Part shown: positions 10,988 to 21,562 of the stretch, piece after piece
Layout: each line of letters opens with the position of its first letter
Numbering within the stretch: the first letter of the stretch is position 1
Source: Drechmeria coniospora
Taxonomy: Eukaryota; Ascomycota; Sordariomycetes; Hypocreales; Ophiocordycipitaceae
NCBI RefSeq assembly: GCF_001625195.1
Contig: NC_054390.1
Span: 6,359,222 to 6,423,221 of the forward strand
DNA: 64,000 nt
Direction of reading: 5' to 3'
Program-made: the position numbers and the translations under genes
The notes under the pieces: model-generated
Databases searched by the model: none
Told to the model about the DNA's origin: nothing
Seen by the model: only the letters and a program-made list of their open reading frames with translations

Positions 10988-11565
10988 CGTCCTGAGCCAG
11001 CGAGCCCGGGTGGGTGGTGGGCGGGCAGGGTTGAAGAATGATGAAAGGGGGCACCGCTGGGGGGAGGGGAAGAAGGTACCTAGAAGGCAGGCTACCGGTG
11101 CTGAGCACCCGTCCTCGCACCGCACAGTGCTGCAGAGACAGCCAGAGACAGCGCAGGCGGGCAGGCAGGGGGAGGGAGGGGCGTCAGGAACCGCATTAAC
11201 TGCATGCGGGCACCTGGGTTTACCTCGTTGGGTGCTAGAGGTAGCGGATTGGTATCAGAGGTACGGAGCGCTAGCCGTGTCCTGCGCGACGGCGACAAGG
11301 AAGGGCAAGTACCGACCGACCTACCAGCACAGCAGAACGCTGTAGGCGGTACGGAGTACCTCTCTCTAGCATTCAGGTGCAGCAGGGGTAGCAGGTTCCA
11401 TCGTCAGCATTGGACACTGCGGCAGACGTTCCACGGCAGGACGACGAGGCAAGCAAGGCACACGTCGGGATGCGCTCGACGAGGGAAAATGACGAGCACG
11501 CCGAGGAGCGGCACGATGGAGATGCCAAAAACCTGACGGATCGACGGAAGTTTTTTTTAGGGGGA

Positions 11566-11580
11566 GGGGGGGGGGGGGGG
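11566..11580 (+). repeat. Poly-G tract (15 bases)
   Basis: A G-run preceded by an eight-T run and GGGGGA, in non-coding sequence. Confidence 0.8.
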
Positions 11581-12099
11581 AGGGAGGGGAGACGGAGGTA
11601 CAATGTCCATGAGAGGGAGTAAGTATTACTGTACTATACAGTAGGGAAATGCAGGCCCGCGGTGGGCAGCACGCGGAACACGGCCGCCGCGTCCAGCACC
11701 TTGGCCCAGCCGTTTAGTGCCGACTAGGTGCCGACTAGAAAGCTAGGAGGTGCCTGGCTTGCCTGACGACGGGCTCGTGGTATGCACATTATTAATGAGC
11801 CATCGGGTCCGGGTCAGGTCATTCAGCACCTTGGTGCCCTTGGGGATCCTGCACCACTTTCTGAAACGCATGGAGAATTCATGTGCAGGCGTTTGGCGAC
11901 GGACGAGGCTTGGCCGCCTTGCACGGCCTTGTGGCTCTCCCCTCGTTCCCCACGCGACGGGATGCGTGCTGGTTCGTCGTCGACGGCCACGGTGAACATG
12001 ACACAAACAGGCTGAGCAGTGCGGCAAGGCATCGATGTCGGAGCTCAACCGCCATGCGCCTTGGTCGCTCCCGCGGACGGCGTGCGCAGGTAATCACTG

Positions 12100-15000
12100 G
12101 GTACCAAGTGGGAGTAGGAGTAGGAGTTGGAGTGGGAGCAGGAGCAGGAGTAAGTACTAGGTATGTAGGTGTAAGCAATTACAGTAGGCATTAGGTTGCG
12201 AGAGCTCGAAGCTGGTTGCCCAAGCATTAGCACCAGGTAGTAAAGTAAAATTAGGTGTGCAAGTTCAGACATAGCACAAGTAGGCGTGGCGAGGCGGTGG
12301 CCTGGTACTCGGTACCTAGGTACTCGCCCGTCACAGGGTGCAGCAGCCGTACTCGTACAGGACTACTTGCAAGTAATACTCCGTATACTGCCTAGTACCT
12401 TTGGCACCAAGCCTCGCTTTCAGGGCAAAGCCTATCAAGCACTCGCACGCAAGTACTTTATGTCCAGGGCACACCTACATAAGTACATGACCGGTGCCGA
12501 TGCTCGGAGCCTTCGTATAATTACCGTATCGACCGGAATCGTCGCCTACTACTGGGTCCTACAACTACCTGCGGATCCCTGCTTCCCTGCGTCCCTCGGA
12601 CGAGCATCTTCTTGCTGGATTCTCGGGGCACTACGAGTCCCGACAAAGGCATGCACTGCACGTCGTACAGCCACAGGCGTGTACCTACCGGTGTAGCGGT
12701 GGCAGGTGTCGCATGAGATTATGCCGTCCTCCTCCACCAAGCACCCACGGCGCCTGCAACCAAGCACATCTTGCCACCCCCCCCGGCCGTACCTGGCCAC
12801 TGATCCGTACGGATGGCACCCGTCGCAGACACCTGGGGCCCCCACCGAGGCACTGTAAGTAGATGCGGTGCAGGTGCCTGCAGGCTACGTGCGCATGCGC
12901 AGAAGACTATCCACACTTTGTCGCATCGTCATGCGCGTCCGCGTCCGCATCCGCATGACGATGCTCGTCCGTGGCATCGGGCGCACCTCACCGAGACGAC
13001 GAATCGGTTGCTTCCTCGCCGTCACGTCCATGAGTCAAAGAAGCGTTTGGCGGTCATCGACTTTCTCTAGCGCGTGGCGCTTTCCGTCCCACCACCGGCG
13101 GACCATTTCGCTAGCTGTTTTACCTTTGATCGATACTCACGCCTCGCATCCAACCGTGGACGAGACAAGCATCCGTCCCTACCGTACCGGGCCTGGCGGG
13201 CGTACGGAGCAAGGAGTTCCGCGCTGGCAGCCCATCGTACCGTCCACGTACCGTCCGTCTGCGTGCTCGGTACGCCGACTCGATCATCGTGTCTAGACCT
13301 CCTCCTCCGCAGCGGCGCCACCACCAGCGGCGTCACGGCATCGAGCACAACCGACGAGCGAGAAAAGGGCGGCTCGGTCTTTGCCGCCGCCGCCGGACCA
13401 CGGCCATTCGCGTTCGAGAGGCGGCAAGCACCAGGTCCTCCTTGCTCGGTACCAAGCAAGCACGACTGCATGCACGAGCGCTCGCGTGTGCTCGTGACGA
13501 TACGAGGTGGATCGTGGACGTGGGAAAGGTGCGGACGGCCGTGTTGACATTGGATCGGCCTCGCCGCACGGTGCCTCCAACCAGGTCGTCCCATTTGAGC
13601 CACTCGTTGCACCACGACAGACCCCCGGCCACCTTGGCTCGTGCCATTGTCTCGCATTCTGAGAATTTTCGGCGCCGCCGCCGATGGCAGCGAGACGGCG
13701 AACCTTGCTTCTGCCAAGCCCAAAGCTGACGTCTCGACATGCACTTGAAACGCCAGGAATCTGGTCGATCGAGGCACGCACCCTCGCCAGGTTCCTCGGC
13801 AATCTACGAGTATGATTACCCTCGAGAGCGACGCACGCCGGCCGTGGGCTCTGCGGGCGGCCCATGCTGGCCAGCCTTGCCACATCGCACAGTGCTTGGG
13901 CAGGGGAAGCGAACGCCTCGTCGGGTGCGTGGCAGCGGGAGTGCGTGGGTGACTGAGTTTGAATGCCCACCACAGGGGTGGTGCTTGCTCCTTTCCTACG
14001 GAGATGCACCTACTGTAATACTGCACACCCAAGTACAAGTGTAGCATCAGCATTAGTACTTAAGTACCCTCAAGTGTACTCCGTACCTACATGTGTACCT
14101 ACAAATGTACCTACAAGTGTTCCTACCAGTACTGTAGTTGCAGGTTCCTCGGTACTCTGCACTCGTGCATTTGCATCATTCGTAGCAAACTCCTCAGGAC
14201 CCCGTCATCCGTTCTACATGCCGTCCGAACGAGTGCACTGCGCGAATCTCGGACTCTCCACGGCGACCTCCGCGGTATATTGCTCAACCGCCGCTTCGCT
14301 CGCAAGTACCGTGTACTCGCGAGGAGCACCGAGCGTTGGGAGCAAGTACAAGTACTCCATACACCAAGGTGCCATGTCTTCATACGGGCCGATGCAGCCT
14401 ACGAGGTATGCACGAGCGAGTGGGTGTGCTTTACCCCAAGCCTCGCAAACCATCTGAATTGGCACTGTAGTAGGGCAAGTCGCACCAATGCGTATCTGTG
14501 TACTCCGTAAACGTAGGACCCTTAGCAATTACCTGTGTAGTAGTAATTGTTTCGTAGATTTAGTTGGAGGTGTGCTGGGGCAACAATCGGCAAGTACTGT
14601 AATTACTACCTCCTAGTAGATACTACATACCTAGGTAGGTACCTACTAGCTATAACTAGCTACAACTACAGCTACAGTAGGTCTGGTCCGAGGGGTACCT
14701 AAAACTGTGCAAGCACAACTGCAGACCAGCTGTGCCTGTACTCGTGCTGCAAGTATTATGTGCTCGTACATCAAGTAGCATTTAAAGTTTCGGCCGAGTC
14801 CTTTTTTCCATCGAATGCCACCCTGATTCTGCCTCATGGCCGACGATTTGTTTCATGTTTTAATACCGCAATTCCTACGCAACCCAAGGCAAGCACATCC
14901 CGCTGGCGTGCCGAGTACGGTGCACGCTCATTCGCAAGCTGACGGTGGGTAGGGCGGTGCCAAGGACGATGAGATAGATACCCTACGTGCAGTGCCCGTT

Positions 15001-15620
15001 CCGACCTCTTACGCACCACCACCCCGGGTAGGCAAGTAGCATTGCATCGACCGCCTGCGCGTTGCGTGCCTCGCCGTCATTCGCCCGTCGTTTCAAGCCT
15101 CACCGTCCGTTCCCTCGTTTACGTCGCAACGAGCCCGAGTGCTTGCAGCCTGGAACGCGGGATCGCTGCCTTTGAGGCTAAAGCCGGCCGATGCACAATC
15201 ATCCTAACCGTTCCGTCGCAAGCGGCCGATGCCGTCGACGACGAGCGACGAACAAGACGAGGTGACCATCATGACATGGTCCACGCCCTGTCCGAGACGG
15301 AGCCGATGCAGAATGTGCCTGCTCACGTCTGCATGCCCGTCGGTGCGCTCGCACTCGCACATGCCGGTATTACCAAGCAATCAGCCTCACGTTTTGCCAC
15401 GCACCGCTCGCCACCTAGGTCCCTACCTACCTAGTAATACCTACCTACCTTCCTAGCCCAGGTGCTTTCCACCGAGAATCGTGGACCGCACGCGCGACAA
15501 GGTACTTGTACTTTTGTGCCTACACCCAAGTAATTACTCCGTACTGTACTGTACGCTGTACTTACCGTAGGTACTTGTGGTGGTGTGTGCCCGTGAGTAT
15601 TATTAATAATGGATGCTCGT
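12100..15620. repeat. Patchy GTAC/CTAG-rich repeat block
   Basis: Patches at about 12.1-12.56, 14.0-14.8 and 15.4-15.62 kb are dense in GTAC, CCTAGGTA and TACTCCGTA words (for example at 12371, 14076, 14503 and 15537). A GGAGTA/GGAGCA tandem array lies at 12108-12155. GC-balanced unique sequence separates the patches. No element ends or coding remains are visible. Confidence 0.65.
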
Positions 15621-16351
15621 CCTTTCTCAACGTGCCCATCGCTGCACAGGTGGCACGACGACGAAAATCGCCACGCCTAACTGCAAGGCTGTGCGCCGTC
15701 CGCTTGCCAGCGTAGGCTTTGGCCTTTGTCCTCGGAACCAAAATGTCGTATTTGTGCCCATCGTGGCCCTGCTTCCTGCTTGGTCGTGCCATTCTGTACG
15801 AGCACACTTGCCTGCGAGGGCAGGTTCGAGCACGGATACGAATGGATCGAGTACGAAGCTGTGGCCCGTTGCAACCTGCTGGGCTGCACCTGAGACATGT
15901 CGTCGTCTCAGGTGGGCGGTGGTGCGGGGGGGAGGGGGGGTCCCGCGAGCCAAGTGTGACTTGTGCGTACTGTACGACTTCGCCTTGGACGCCGACGATG
16001 CATGGAACAGATTGGACGGCGAGTCGCTCGCACCACGCGGCGGCCAGGGGGGGGGGCAGGGCAGTGGCGGGAGTCCCATGGCGTCGGTGAGAGGCGACGA
16101 GGCAAGCCCGCGGTCCGTCGACAACCTTTGGGGGGAGCCCGTGAAAAGCATCATGCACTTCCTGTGGCTGCTTGATTCGCATCGGCGTTTCACCTCGCAC
16201 CGGTCCTGCGCGCTTGATTGGATCGCTGCCGGCCGCGGGAAAAAAAAAGCCCAGGCAAGCCAGTGATGATTTCTCCAGCTTTCCGCACTTGCTCCGTTTC
16301 GTCGTCCGTCATTCCGTCACCATCACCATCCGCCCTCAGGATACGTGATCT

Positions 16352-16421
16352 ATCCTCATCCATCCTCATCCATCCTCGCCATCCTCGCCATCCTCACCAT
16401 CTCACCATCTCACCATCCTCA
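16352..16421 (+). repeat. CCATCCTC-type tandem repeat
   Basis: About eight imperfect units alternating between CATCCTCAT, CATCCTCGC and CATCTCAC. It is non-coding in this context. Confidence 0.85.
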
Positions 16422-17431
16422 CCCACGCATCCGGCCATCTGGTCGTTTCAAGCCCGTCAGCCTACTGGCACTAGCGCAACCGTGGTTCGAGCTGTGGCCT
16501 GTCGCGGATGAAGCTTACTAGCACGAATACGTCTTCATGTTGTGGGAGCTCGTTGTCGTTGCACCGTTGCCTCGGCCCGCCCATTGTTTCTCCATTGTCG
16601 CTCTGTCACCGTCGCCAGCCGGAGATGTCGCCCGTCACCTACCCAGCCGACTTGGTGACGAAGAGAGAGCAAGCATGAATACTTGCCATCATGTACCTAG
16701 CCTTCGCGAACGGGTACATGTACAGGTGCTTGTACCTTCGAGCTCAGGTGTGTGTGTATCTGTACCGAGTACGTCGTGTCCCGTTCATGAGACCTGCTGG
16801 TAGGGAACCTGTTGTCGTGAACACCACCTACCGTCACTGCAATTGGTCACATGCGAACAATCAATGTCCAGTACCTATCTAGTGGGTAGGATACAGTAGA
16901 TGCAGCGCACAGCGCATAGTACCGAGCACCAAGAACTCCGTATCTGCAACCCTATCGCCGAAACCAGTCCTCACTCGCTTGTCCATCTCGACCGCCGTCT
17001 GCCCCTTTGCATCTCATGCTTCCAACGGAATCCTTGCACCTGCTTGTGACGTCACCCCTCACCCGGCTTGCTTGCCCCCGAATACTTCACCATGAGCCTC
17101 GACAAGGAGGTGCCCGTACACGAGAGCAGCGCACGTCTACCCTGCATGCTCGTCAACCTGTTCATGGTTCATCCACTTGGCGCTGGGTGTGCCAACTGCC
17201 AAGGCCACGGTATCAATACTACTGCTATTACTGTACTCACTGTAGTTGTACATGTCGATGCGCACGAACCCTATCCGTCCTGCCCTACCCTGGAGAAAGC
17301 ATTTGACCTCGAGCATGACAGGACTTGCGCAGCAGAGGCAATGCAGGAATCGATCATGGCCATCCTTGCCTCTTCTATTCATCTCGCGACCCATCGTCCG
17401 TGTGAGCGCTGCGAGAGCTCCCGAGTACCAT

Positions 17432-17437
17432 CACGTG
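17432..17437. promoter_or_regulatory. CACGTG box upstream of the zinc-finger gene
   Basis: The palindrome sits in the context TCACGTGAC about 134 bp before the ATG. CACGTG is the classic bHLH (Cbf1/USF-type) core, and similar boxes lie before several other housekeeping genes in this window. Confidence 0.5.
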
Positions 17438-17570
17438 ACCATTTCGAGAGGGCAATCCATGGCCATTCCGTGTCACCTGACTGACATCACCACCGCCGAG
17501 TCCATCACACCGCCTTTGCTGAGAGCGTACAGTCCATCCCGTCGGCCCCCTCTTTCGGCTTGCCGTGGCG

Positions 17571-18395
17571 ATGAAGCGGTCACGAGAGCCGGACGAAGAC
17601 CCGAATTCAGAGACGGCCCTGGGACTGGATCCCACGACCGAACAGCTACCCTCCAAAATATTGGGCGTCGTGGAATCAGAGGAACCCAAAGGCGTCGAGG
17701 ACGATACGACGGCCATGAGATGCTCACTACCTCCTCACTCGTCACCCGTTCTTTTCAATACGTTTGGACAGTATGAATTGCACTTTCGCCAGTTTCACAC
17801 CAACCAATGTCTCGAATGTCACAGAAACTTTCCGTCCGACCACCTTCTCGGCGTCCACATCGAGGAATGGCACGACCCCATCGTAAGAGTCCGCAGGGAA
17901 AAGGGCGAGCACACCGTTTGTCTCCTCCGCCCCGTGAACGAGTACCTCGTCCCTGATTGCGGGTAGTATAGCTGCTTCGTCGATGGCTGCGAACGCAAGT
18001 GCTTGACCCATCAGAAGCGCAGGATGCACATGATCGACAAGCACGCCTACCCAAGGAACTTCTTCTTCGCCGTCACCAAAGATGGCATCGATGGGAGACG
18101 ATCGCTGCTCGTTGAGCACAGTCGCCGCAGGGCCCGGCCATCGGCGGGCATGCTGTCCGCGGAGACGACCCGTCCACGAGGCACCCTGGACGAGTCCCCC
18201 CCCGCCAACAACGAACACGGCCAACCGGCAATTCCTGGCAAAGCAACCGTGAATCCGAAGCCGCATGGGCCAGGCGAGGCGGAAATGGACGACGCAGATG
18301 TGGCGAGTATTACGGGCGCCATGTCCGCGCTGCAGTTCGTCCCTCCCAGCGTCCGATTCGGTCGGGGCCGTGCCGCTGGCTTCGCACGGAGATAG
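17571..18395 (+). CDS. ZNF511-like C2H2 zinc-finger protein
   Basis: Two exons, 17571-17915 and 17967-18395, encode 257 residues. Without splicing the frame hits TAG at 17964. The 51-bp intron (donor GTTTGT, branch CTGAT, acceptor TAG) removes it and restores the expected GEHT-YSCFVDGC junction. A degenerate finger (C51, H71, H76) is followed by canonical fingers C80-C83-H96-H101 and C118-C123-H136-H141. After them comes YPRNFFFAVTKDGIDGRRSLL, a segment conserved in fungal members. The C-terminus is polar, with an Arg/Gly-rich end (VRFGRGRAAGFARR). The start MKRSREP also matches the family pattern. Metazoan ZNF511 is a nuclear protein of poorly known function; the role here is unknown, with RNA or DNA binding inferred. 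It converges on the Bud31 gene. Confidence 0.9.
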
Positions 18396-18630
18396 GCATC
18401 ATGGGCATCACGAAAGGGATCGGCTAGGGAATGACCGTCATCAGTATGGTGCATGCCGGGCAAGATTCGGTCAACCGAAAGGATTTCTACCTCGTCCCGT
18501 CCAAAAACACGCTTCAGGCCCTGCTCAGGTCCGAGACCTGGCCGGCTTGGGGCCCTTTCTCTCATGCCCATGACTGATAATGCGCCAAACACCTGCCTTT
18601 TCCAAACAGACTTCATGCACCATGATCGAC

Positions 18631-19133
18631 CTAGTCGCCCGAGGCGCAGCCTCGACAGCCGCAGCTGACACACTGTATGTCCTTGTCTTCTTTCATTTCC
18701 GCCCTCGGGACGCGGCAGATGCATGTGCTGTTGAAGTTGGTCTCTTTTGTTTGCACGCATCGAAGGCAGCAAAGCTAACGTTCTGTCAGTCGGCCACCTC
18801 CCATCATCGTCTGCGACGGAATGAACCTACCGATTCGTAGCCCGTCTTTTTCCATTTGGCGATGAGCATCGCGTCGGCGTACCCGTTCTTCAGCAGCCAG
18901 TCATACAATGGCTTGCTTATGGCCTCCTTCTCGTAGTATAGATCGTAAATATACCGGCTGCGCTGATGCGATAATTGGAAAATCTCCCACTGTGCCTGGT
19001 GTTTCGGTCCTGCCGGAGGCGGCTTGTTTTGCGCATCCTTCATCTTGTTCACGAATATCAGGAGATTGTCCTCGATGTCGCTGAAGCCTTCGGGTGGCGG
19101 CTTTCGCTTTGATGAGTGCCGAATCGCAGGCAT
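18631..19133 (-). CDS. bud31: Pre-mRNA splicing factor Bud31 (G10 family)
   Basis: Minus-strand exons 19133-18831 and 18774-18631 encode 148 residues. The intron 18830-18775 has donor GTAGGT, branch CTGAC and acceptor TTAG. The protein begins MPAIRHSSKRKPPPEGF and carries RYIYDLYYEKEAISKPLYDWL and KNGYADAMLIAKWKKTGYE. The second exon holds the Cys-rich zinc-binding end with LCCLRC, TCICRVPR and CGCRGCASGD. Length and motifs match eukaryotic Bud31, a component of the catalytically activated spliceosome (NineTeen-related/Bact). Start and stop are unambiguous. It shares a 288-bp divergent promoter with the NDUFA6 gene. Confidence 0.97.
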
Positions 19134-19421
19134 TTTGGGAGCCTTTGGGAATCGTCGATCGCCCTCAAGGATGCCGGGCCGGAAGATGTTTCGATCGTGA
19201 GCAAGGCAAGTGAAATGCAAGACGCCGACGGAGAACGGGAACCGAGTTGCTTTATGAGTGGCCGTCGACAAATCATACATGTCCGTGGCGCATTCTGGAA
19301 GTGGCGGTGCCTTGTAATCAACATCCCGGAAGATCACGTGACTCGTACGATGCCAGCTTCAACCGTGCCGTTTCCACCTTGCTTCATCATTACCACCTCC
19401 GATAGCTACTGATCGCCCGCC
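19134..19421. promoter_or_regulatory. Bidirectional promoter between bud31 and the NDUFA6 gene, with a CACGTG box
   Basis: Only 288 bp separate the two start codons. A CACGTG palindrome in the context TCACGTGACT lies at 19335-19340, 81 bp before the NDUFA6 ATG and about 200 bp before the bud31 ATG. The shared layout implies overlapping promoters; co-regulation is inferred. Confidence 0.6.
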
Positions 19422-20128
19422 ATGGCCATCACGCCGACGCAGTTCGCCAAGAAGACGGCGCAATGTATGATCTTGACCGATGCGACCGCTGCGGCATGCT
19501 AATGGACCGAAACAGCGGCCAGCTGGGCAGATGCGAAGCGTCGAGTGCTCTCGTCCTACAGAGAATGGATCCGTGCCGTACGTCTCCGGTCGACCGGACC
19601 CCCCCCGAGTCTGAAAGCTCCCTTTGTGCTGCTTCTTAGCCTCTTCCACGGCCCTTCTCCATGGACACGACACATGCGTGGCGCCGGCAGTCGAAGCTAA
19701 CGAGCAAGCAGGGCCCCGAGATCCAGACCATGTACAACATGCCCATGCCCGTCTCCGCCATCCGTACACGGATAAGGCAGGAATTTGAGCGCAACCGCTT
19801 CGTCAAGACACTTCCAGTCGTCGATGTCCTCCTTTTCAAATCCCACGCCGAGTACCAGGTATGGCCAGATACGACTTGCTCGGCGCCGCCCAGACGTCCG
19901 GACGAGAGCCAAGCCCTGCCTTTGGAACGAAGCTGACGCTTGCGGCAACAGGAGACGATGAATTTCTGGAAGCAAACCACCCACGTCATGTCCTACTTCA
20001 ACGAGAACTTCAGAGGCGACAAGCGATTGCCTTCCAGCTTCATGCAGGGATTTCTCGAGGTTAGGGGACCATGTTCGCCGGCAGCGCAAGTTCCATTTCA
20101 CTAACACACTTCACAGGGCCGGAATTGA
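19422..20128 (+). CDS. NADH:ubiquinone oxidoreductase subunit NDUFA6 (B14, LYR family)
   Basis: Five exons: 19422-19464, 19516-19577, 19712-19858, 19952-20059 and 20117-20128, giving 123 residues. All introns have GT..AG ends (donors GTATGA, GTACGT, GTATGG, GTTAGG). The last exon is only 12 bp and encodes GRN-stop. The N-terminus reads [15 protein letters not shown]. The LYR-type motif appears as SYR at residues 28-30, followed by EW. The body includes [18 protein letters not shown] and [10 protein letters not shown]; the end includes [16 protein letters not shown] and [14 protein letters not shown]. This is an accessory subunit of the mitochondrial complex I matrix arm, which binds acyl carrier protein. 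The very small first and last exons are easily missed by automatic annotation. It is convergent with the AC19 gene, 180 bp away. Confidence 0.96.
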
Positions 20129-20308
20129 AGAGGAGACAGTCGCAGCGGATGCTTGTGTATTAGTCTTCACTTCTATGCAGACTTTGATCCCAAATAATAA
20201 CCGCACAACGCCCCCAATGCCCGTGATGCCCTACTATAGACAAGTGTAGTGTGTGAAATGAAATCAGGAGATCCTTGTAGACAGCTGGCGGGATGATGCT
20301 TCGCAGCG

Positions 20309-20958
20309 TCAGACCAGCGTGGCCTTGTATGCATCCCTCTTCGTCCAGAACTCGTCGGCCACGACGTCGCATACGTCCTGCAAGTCAACGAGCCCCTTTT
20401 TCAGTGCATCCACCGCCGTACCCTCTGCGCTAAGCGTTAGCACCCATCGAAGCTCATGAGGTTATGGACCGTGATGAAGGTGTCCTACCGTAAGTTTGTA
20501 TTCTAATGTTCATCTTGGGTTCGGAGGGATGAGGAATCGAGTAGGCGCAGAACTCAACGTCGGGGCTGGGCATTCGTCAGCATTGGCTCTCTTCCCCTCC
20601 CACGCAGGCGCTCGCTCGCTTACTTTTTCATGATGATATATCTCAGCGCATTTCCTAATGTGTGCCCTTCATCGGTAAACTGAAATGAGGCCGCAGTATC
20701 TGTCGAGCCAGGGAGCTGCAAGCTCGCTTGTCAGTTGTCGTTCGCCACGCCACCAGCAGGGTCCAGGCGTACAATCTTCACACGTTGGAGCTCCTCTTCC
20801 TCTTCCTCTTCCTCCTCATCGCCATCTGCCGCCGCTGCCGTGCCATCGTCCGTGATTGCATCCTGTGTGTCCTGCGGCTGAGCTGCTGGTGGGGCATCTT
20901 CCATGTTCACGTCTGTCGACACCGCCGACACGTCTGGCTTCTTTGTTCGGCCCGGCAT
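20309..20958 (-). CDS. rpc19: DNA-directed RNA polymerases I and III subunit AC19 (Rpc19)
   Basis: Minus-strand exons 20958-20773, 20715-20624, 20565-20489 and 20424-20309 give 156 residues. Donors are GTACGC, GTAAGC and GTAGGA. The first ~57 residues form an acidic tail with a run of Glu (EEEEEEEEE). The conserved core starts at [17 protein letters not shown] and continues [31 protein letters not shown], the alpha-subunit-like dimerisation fold. It ends in [24 protein letters not shown]19 pairs with AC40 in the assembly platform of RNA polymerases I and III. The splice junctions restore the conserved core exactly. The acidic tail resembles that of yeast AC19. A tRNA gene lies 254 bp upstream of its start. 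Confidence 0.96.
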
Positions 20959-21211
20959 GGCGAATAGGCACTTGGGGGGTGTGGTTGGAATTACGCTCCA
21001 AAGATGGTAAGTCGGTCGAGCTCGTGCCAGTTTCCGTGCTGATGTCGGCGAGGAAAGATAGATAGATAGTATGAGTATGTTTCCTGACCAGTAACAGGCC
21101 GGCACGCACTCGCATTTCCTAAAAATTTGAAGCATTGGCGGGGCAGAACTTGTACGATCATCCACAAAGGGCTCTTATGCCGAATTAGCGAGGTGGAAAA
21201 GTGTCTTCACC

Positions 21212-21284
21212 GCCCGGGTAGCTCAATGGCTAGAGCGTGCGGCTTTTAACCGCAAGGCTGGGGGTTCGACCCCCCCCTCGGGCG
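21212..21284 (+). tRNA. tRNA-Lys (anticodon UUU), no intron
   Basis: A full cloverleaf can be drawn. The acceptor stem is GCCCGGG with CTCGGGC (one G-U pair). The D-stem is GCTC/GAGC. The anticodon stem TGCGG/CCGCA carries loop CTTTTAA, so the anticodon is TTT. The variable loop is five bases. The T-stem is GGGGG/CCCCC with loop TTCGACC, and the discriminator is G. Internal A-box (TAGCTCAATGG) and B-box (GGTTCGACC) promoter elements are present. A T-run follows. Confidence 0.96.
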
Positions 21285-21292
21285 AACATTTC

Positions 21293-21298
21293 TTTTTT
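21293..21298 (+). terminator. RNA polymerase III terminator of tRNA-Lys
   Basis: Six consecutive T residues begin nine bases after the tRNA 3' end, preceded by TTTC. This is the usual Pol III stop signal. Confidence 0.8.
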
Positions 21299-21562
21299 GT
21301 CGAGTGCCTCGATTTTGCCGCTTCTAAATAGGATATGTATGCATGCTCTACTGAATGCCTAGTTCCTACAACGTTGATATGTATAATCTTCAGAAGTGGA
21401 TTGAGAAGTAGCAGCGGTGGTGGCAATATGAATTTACTTGTTGGGCTCAAGTACTACACAATCAAGGTGGTATTATGAATTGACTTTCAGTCTCAAGTAC
21501 TGTACAATAAAAATATCATGTACTCCGTATGGGCAGACATCATTCCGTCTCATCCACCTGTC

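Larger units (their letters stand above)
9731..17570. other. Large divergent intergenic region with no gene supported
   Basis: A 7.8 kb gap lies between two gene starts. The first ~1.3 kb is G+A-rich on the plus strand (the upstream region of the minus-strand gene) with GGT/GAT and TG microsatellites. From ~11.6 kb GTAC-rich blocks alternate with more GC-balanced sequence. Several open frames exceed 150 codons, including one of 328 codons at 13067-14053 (-). They lack recognisable domains, are rich in Arg/His/Cys, and overlap open frames in other phases. A lineage-specific small gene here cannot be excluded. Confidence 0.45.

Noticed and set aside
13067..14053. 328-codon frame on the minus strand
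   Set aside because: Arg/Cys/Trp-rich composition, no domain, an overlapping 238-codon frame in another phase and GTAC-rich ends suggest chance openness. Kept only as a low-likelihood candidate.
17571..18395. Pseudogene call for the zinc-finger gene because of an in-frame TAG
   Set aside because: The TAG is the acceptor of a well-formed 51-bp intron, and both sides match the family.
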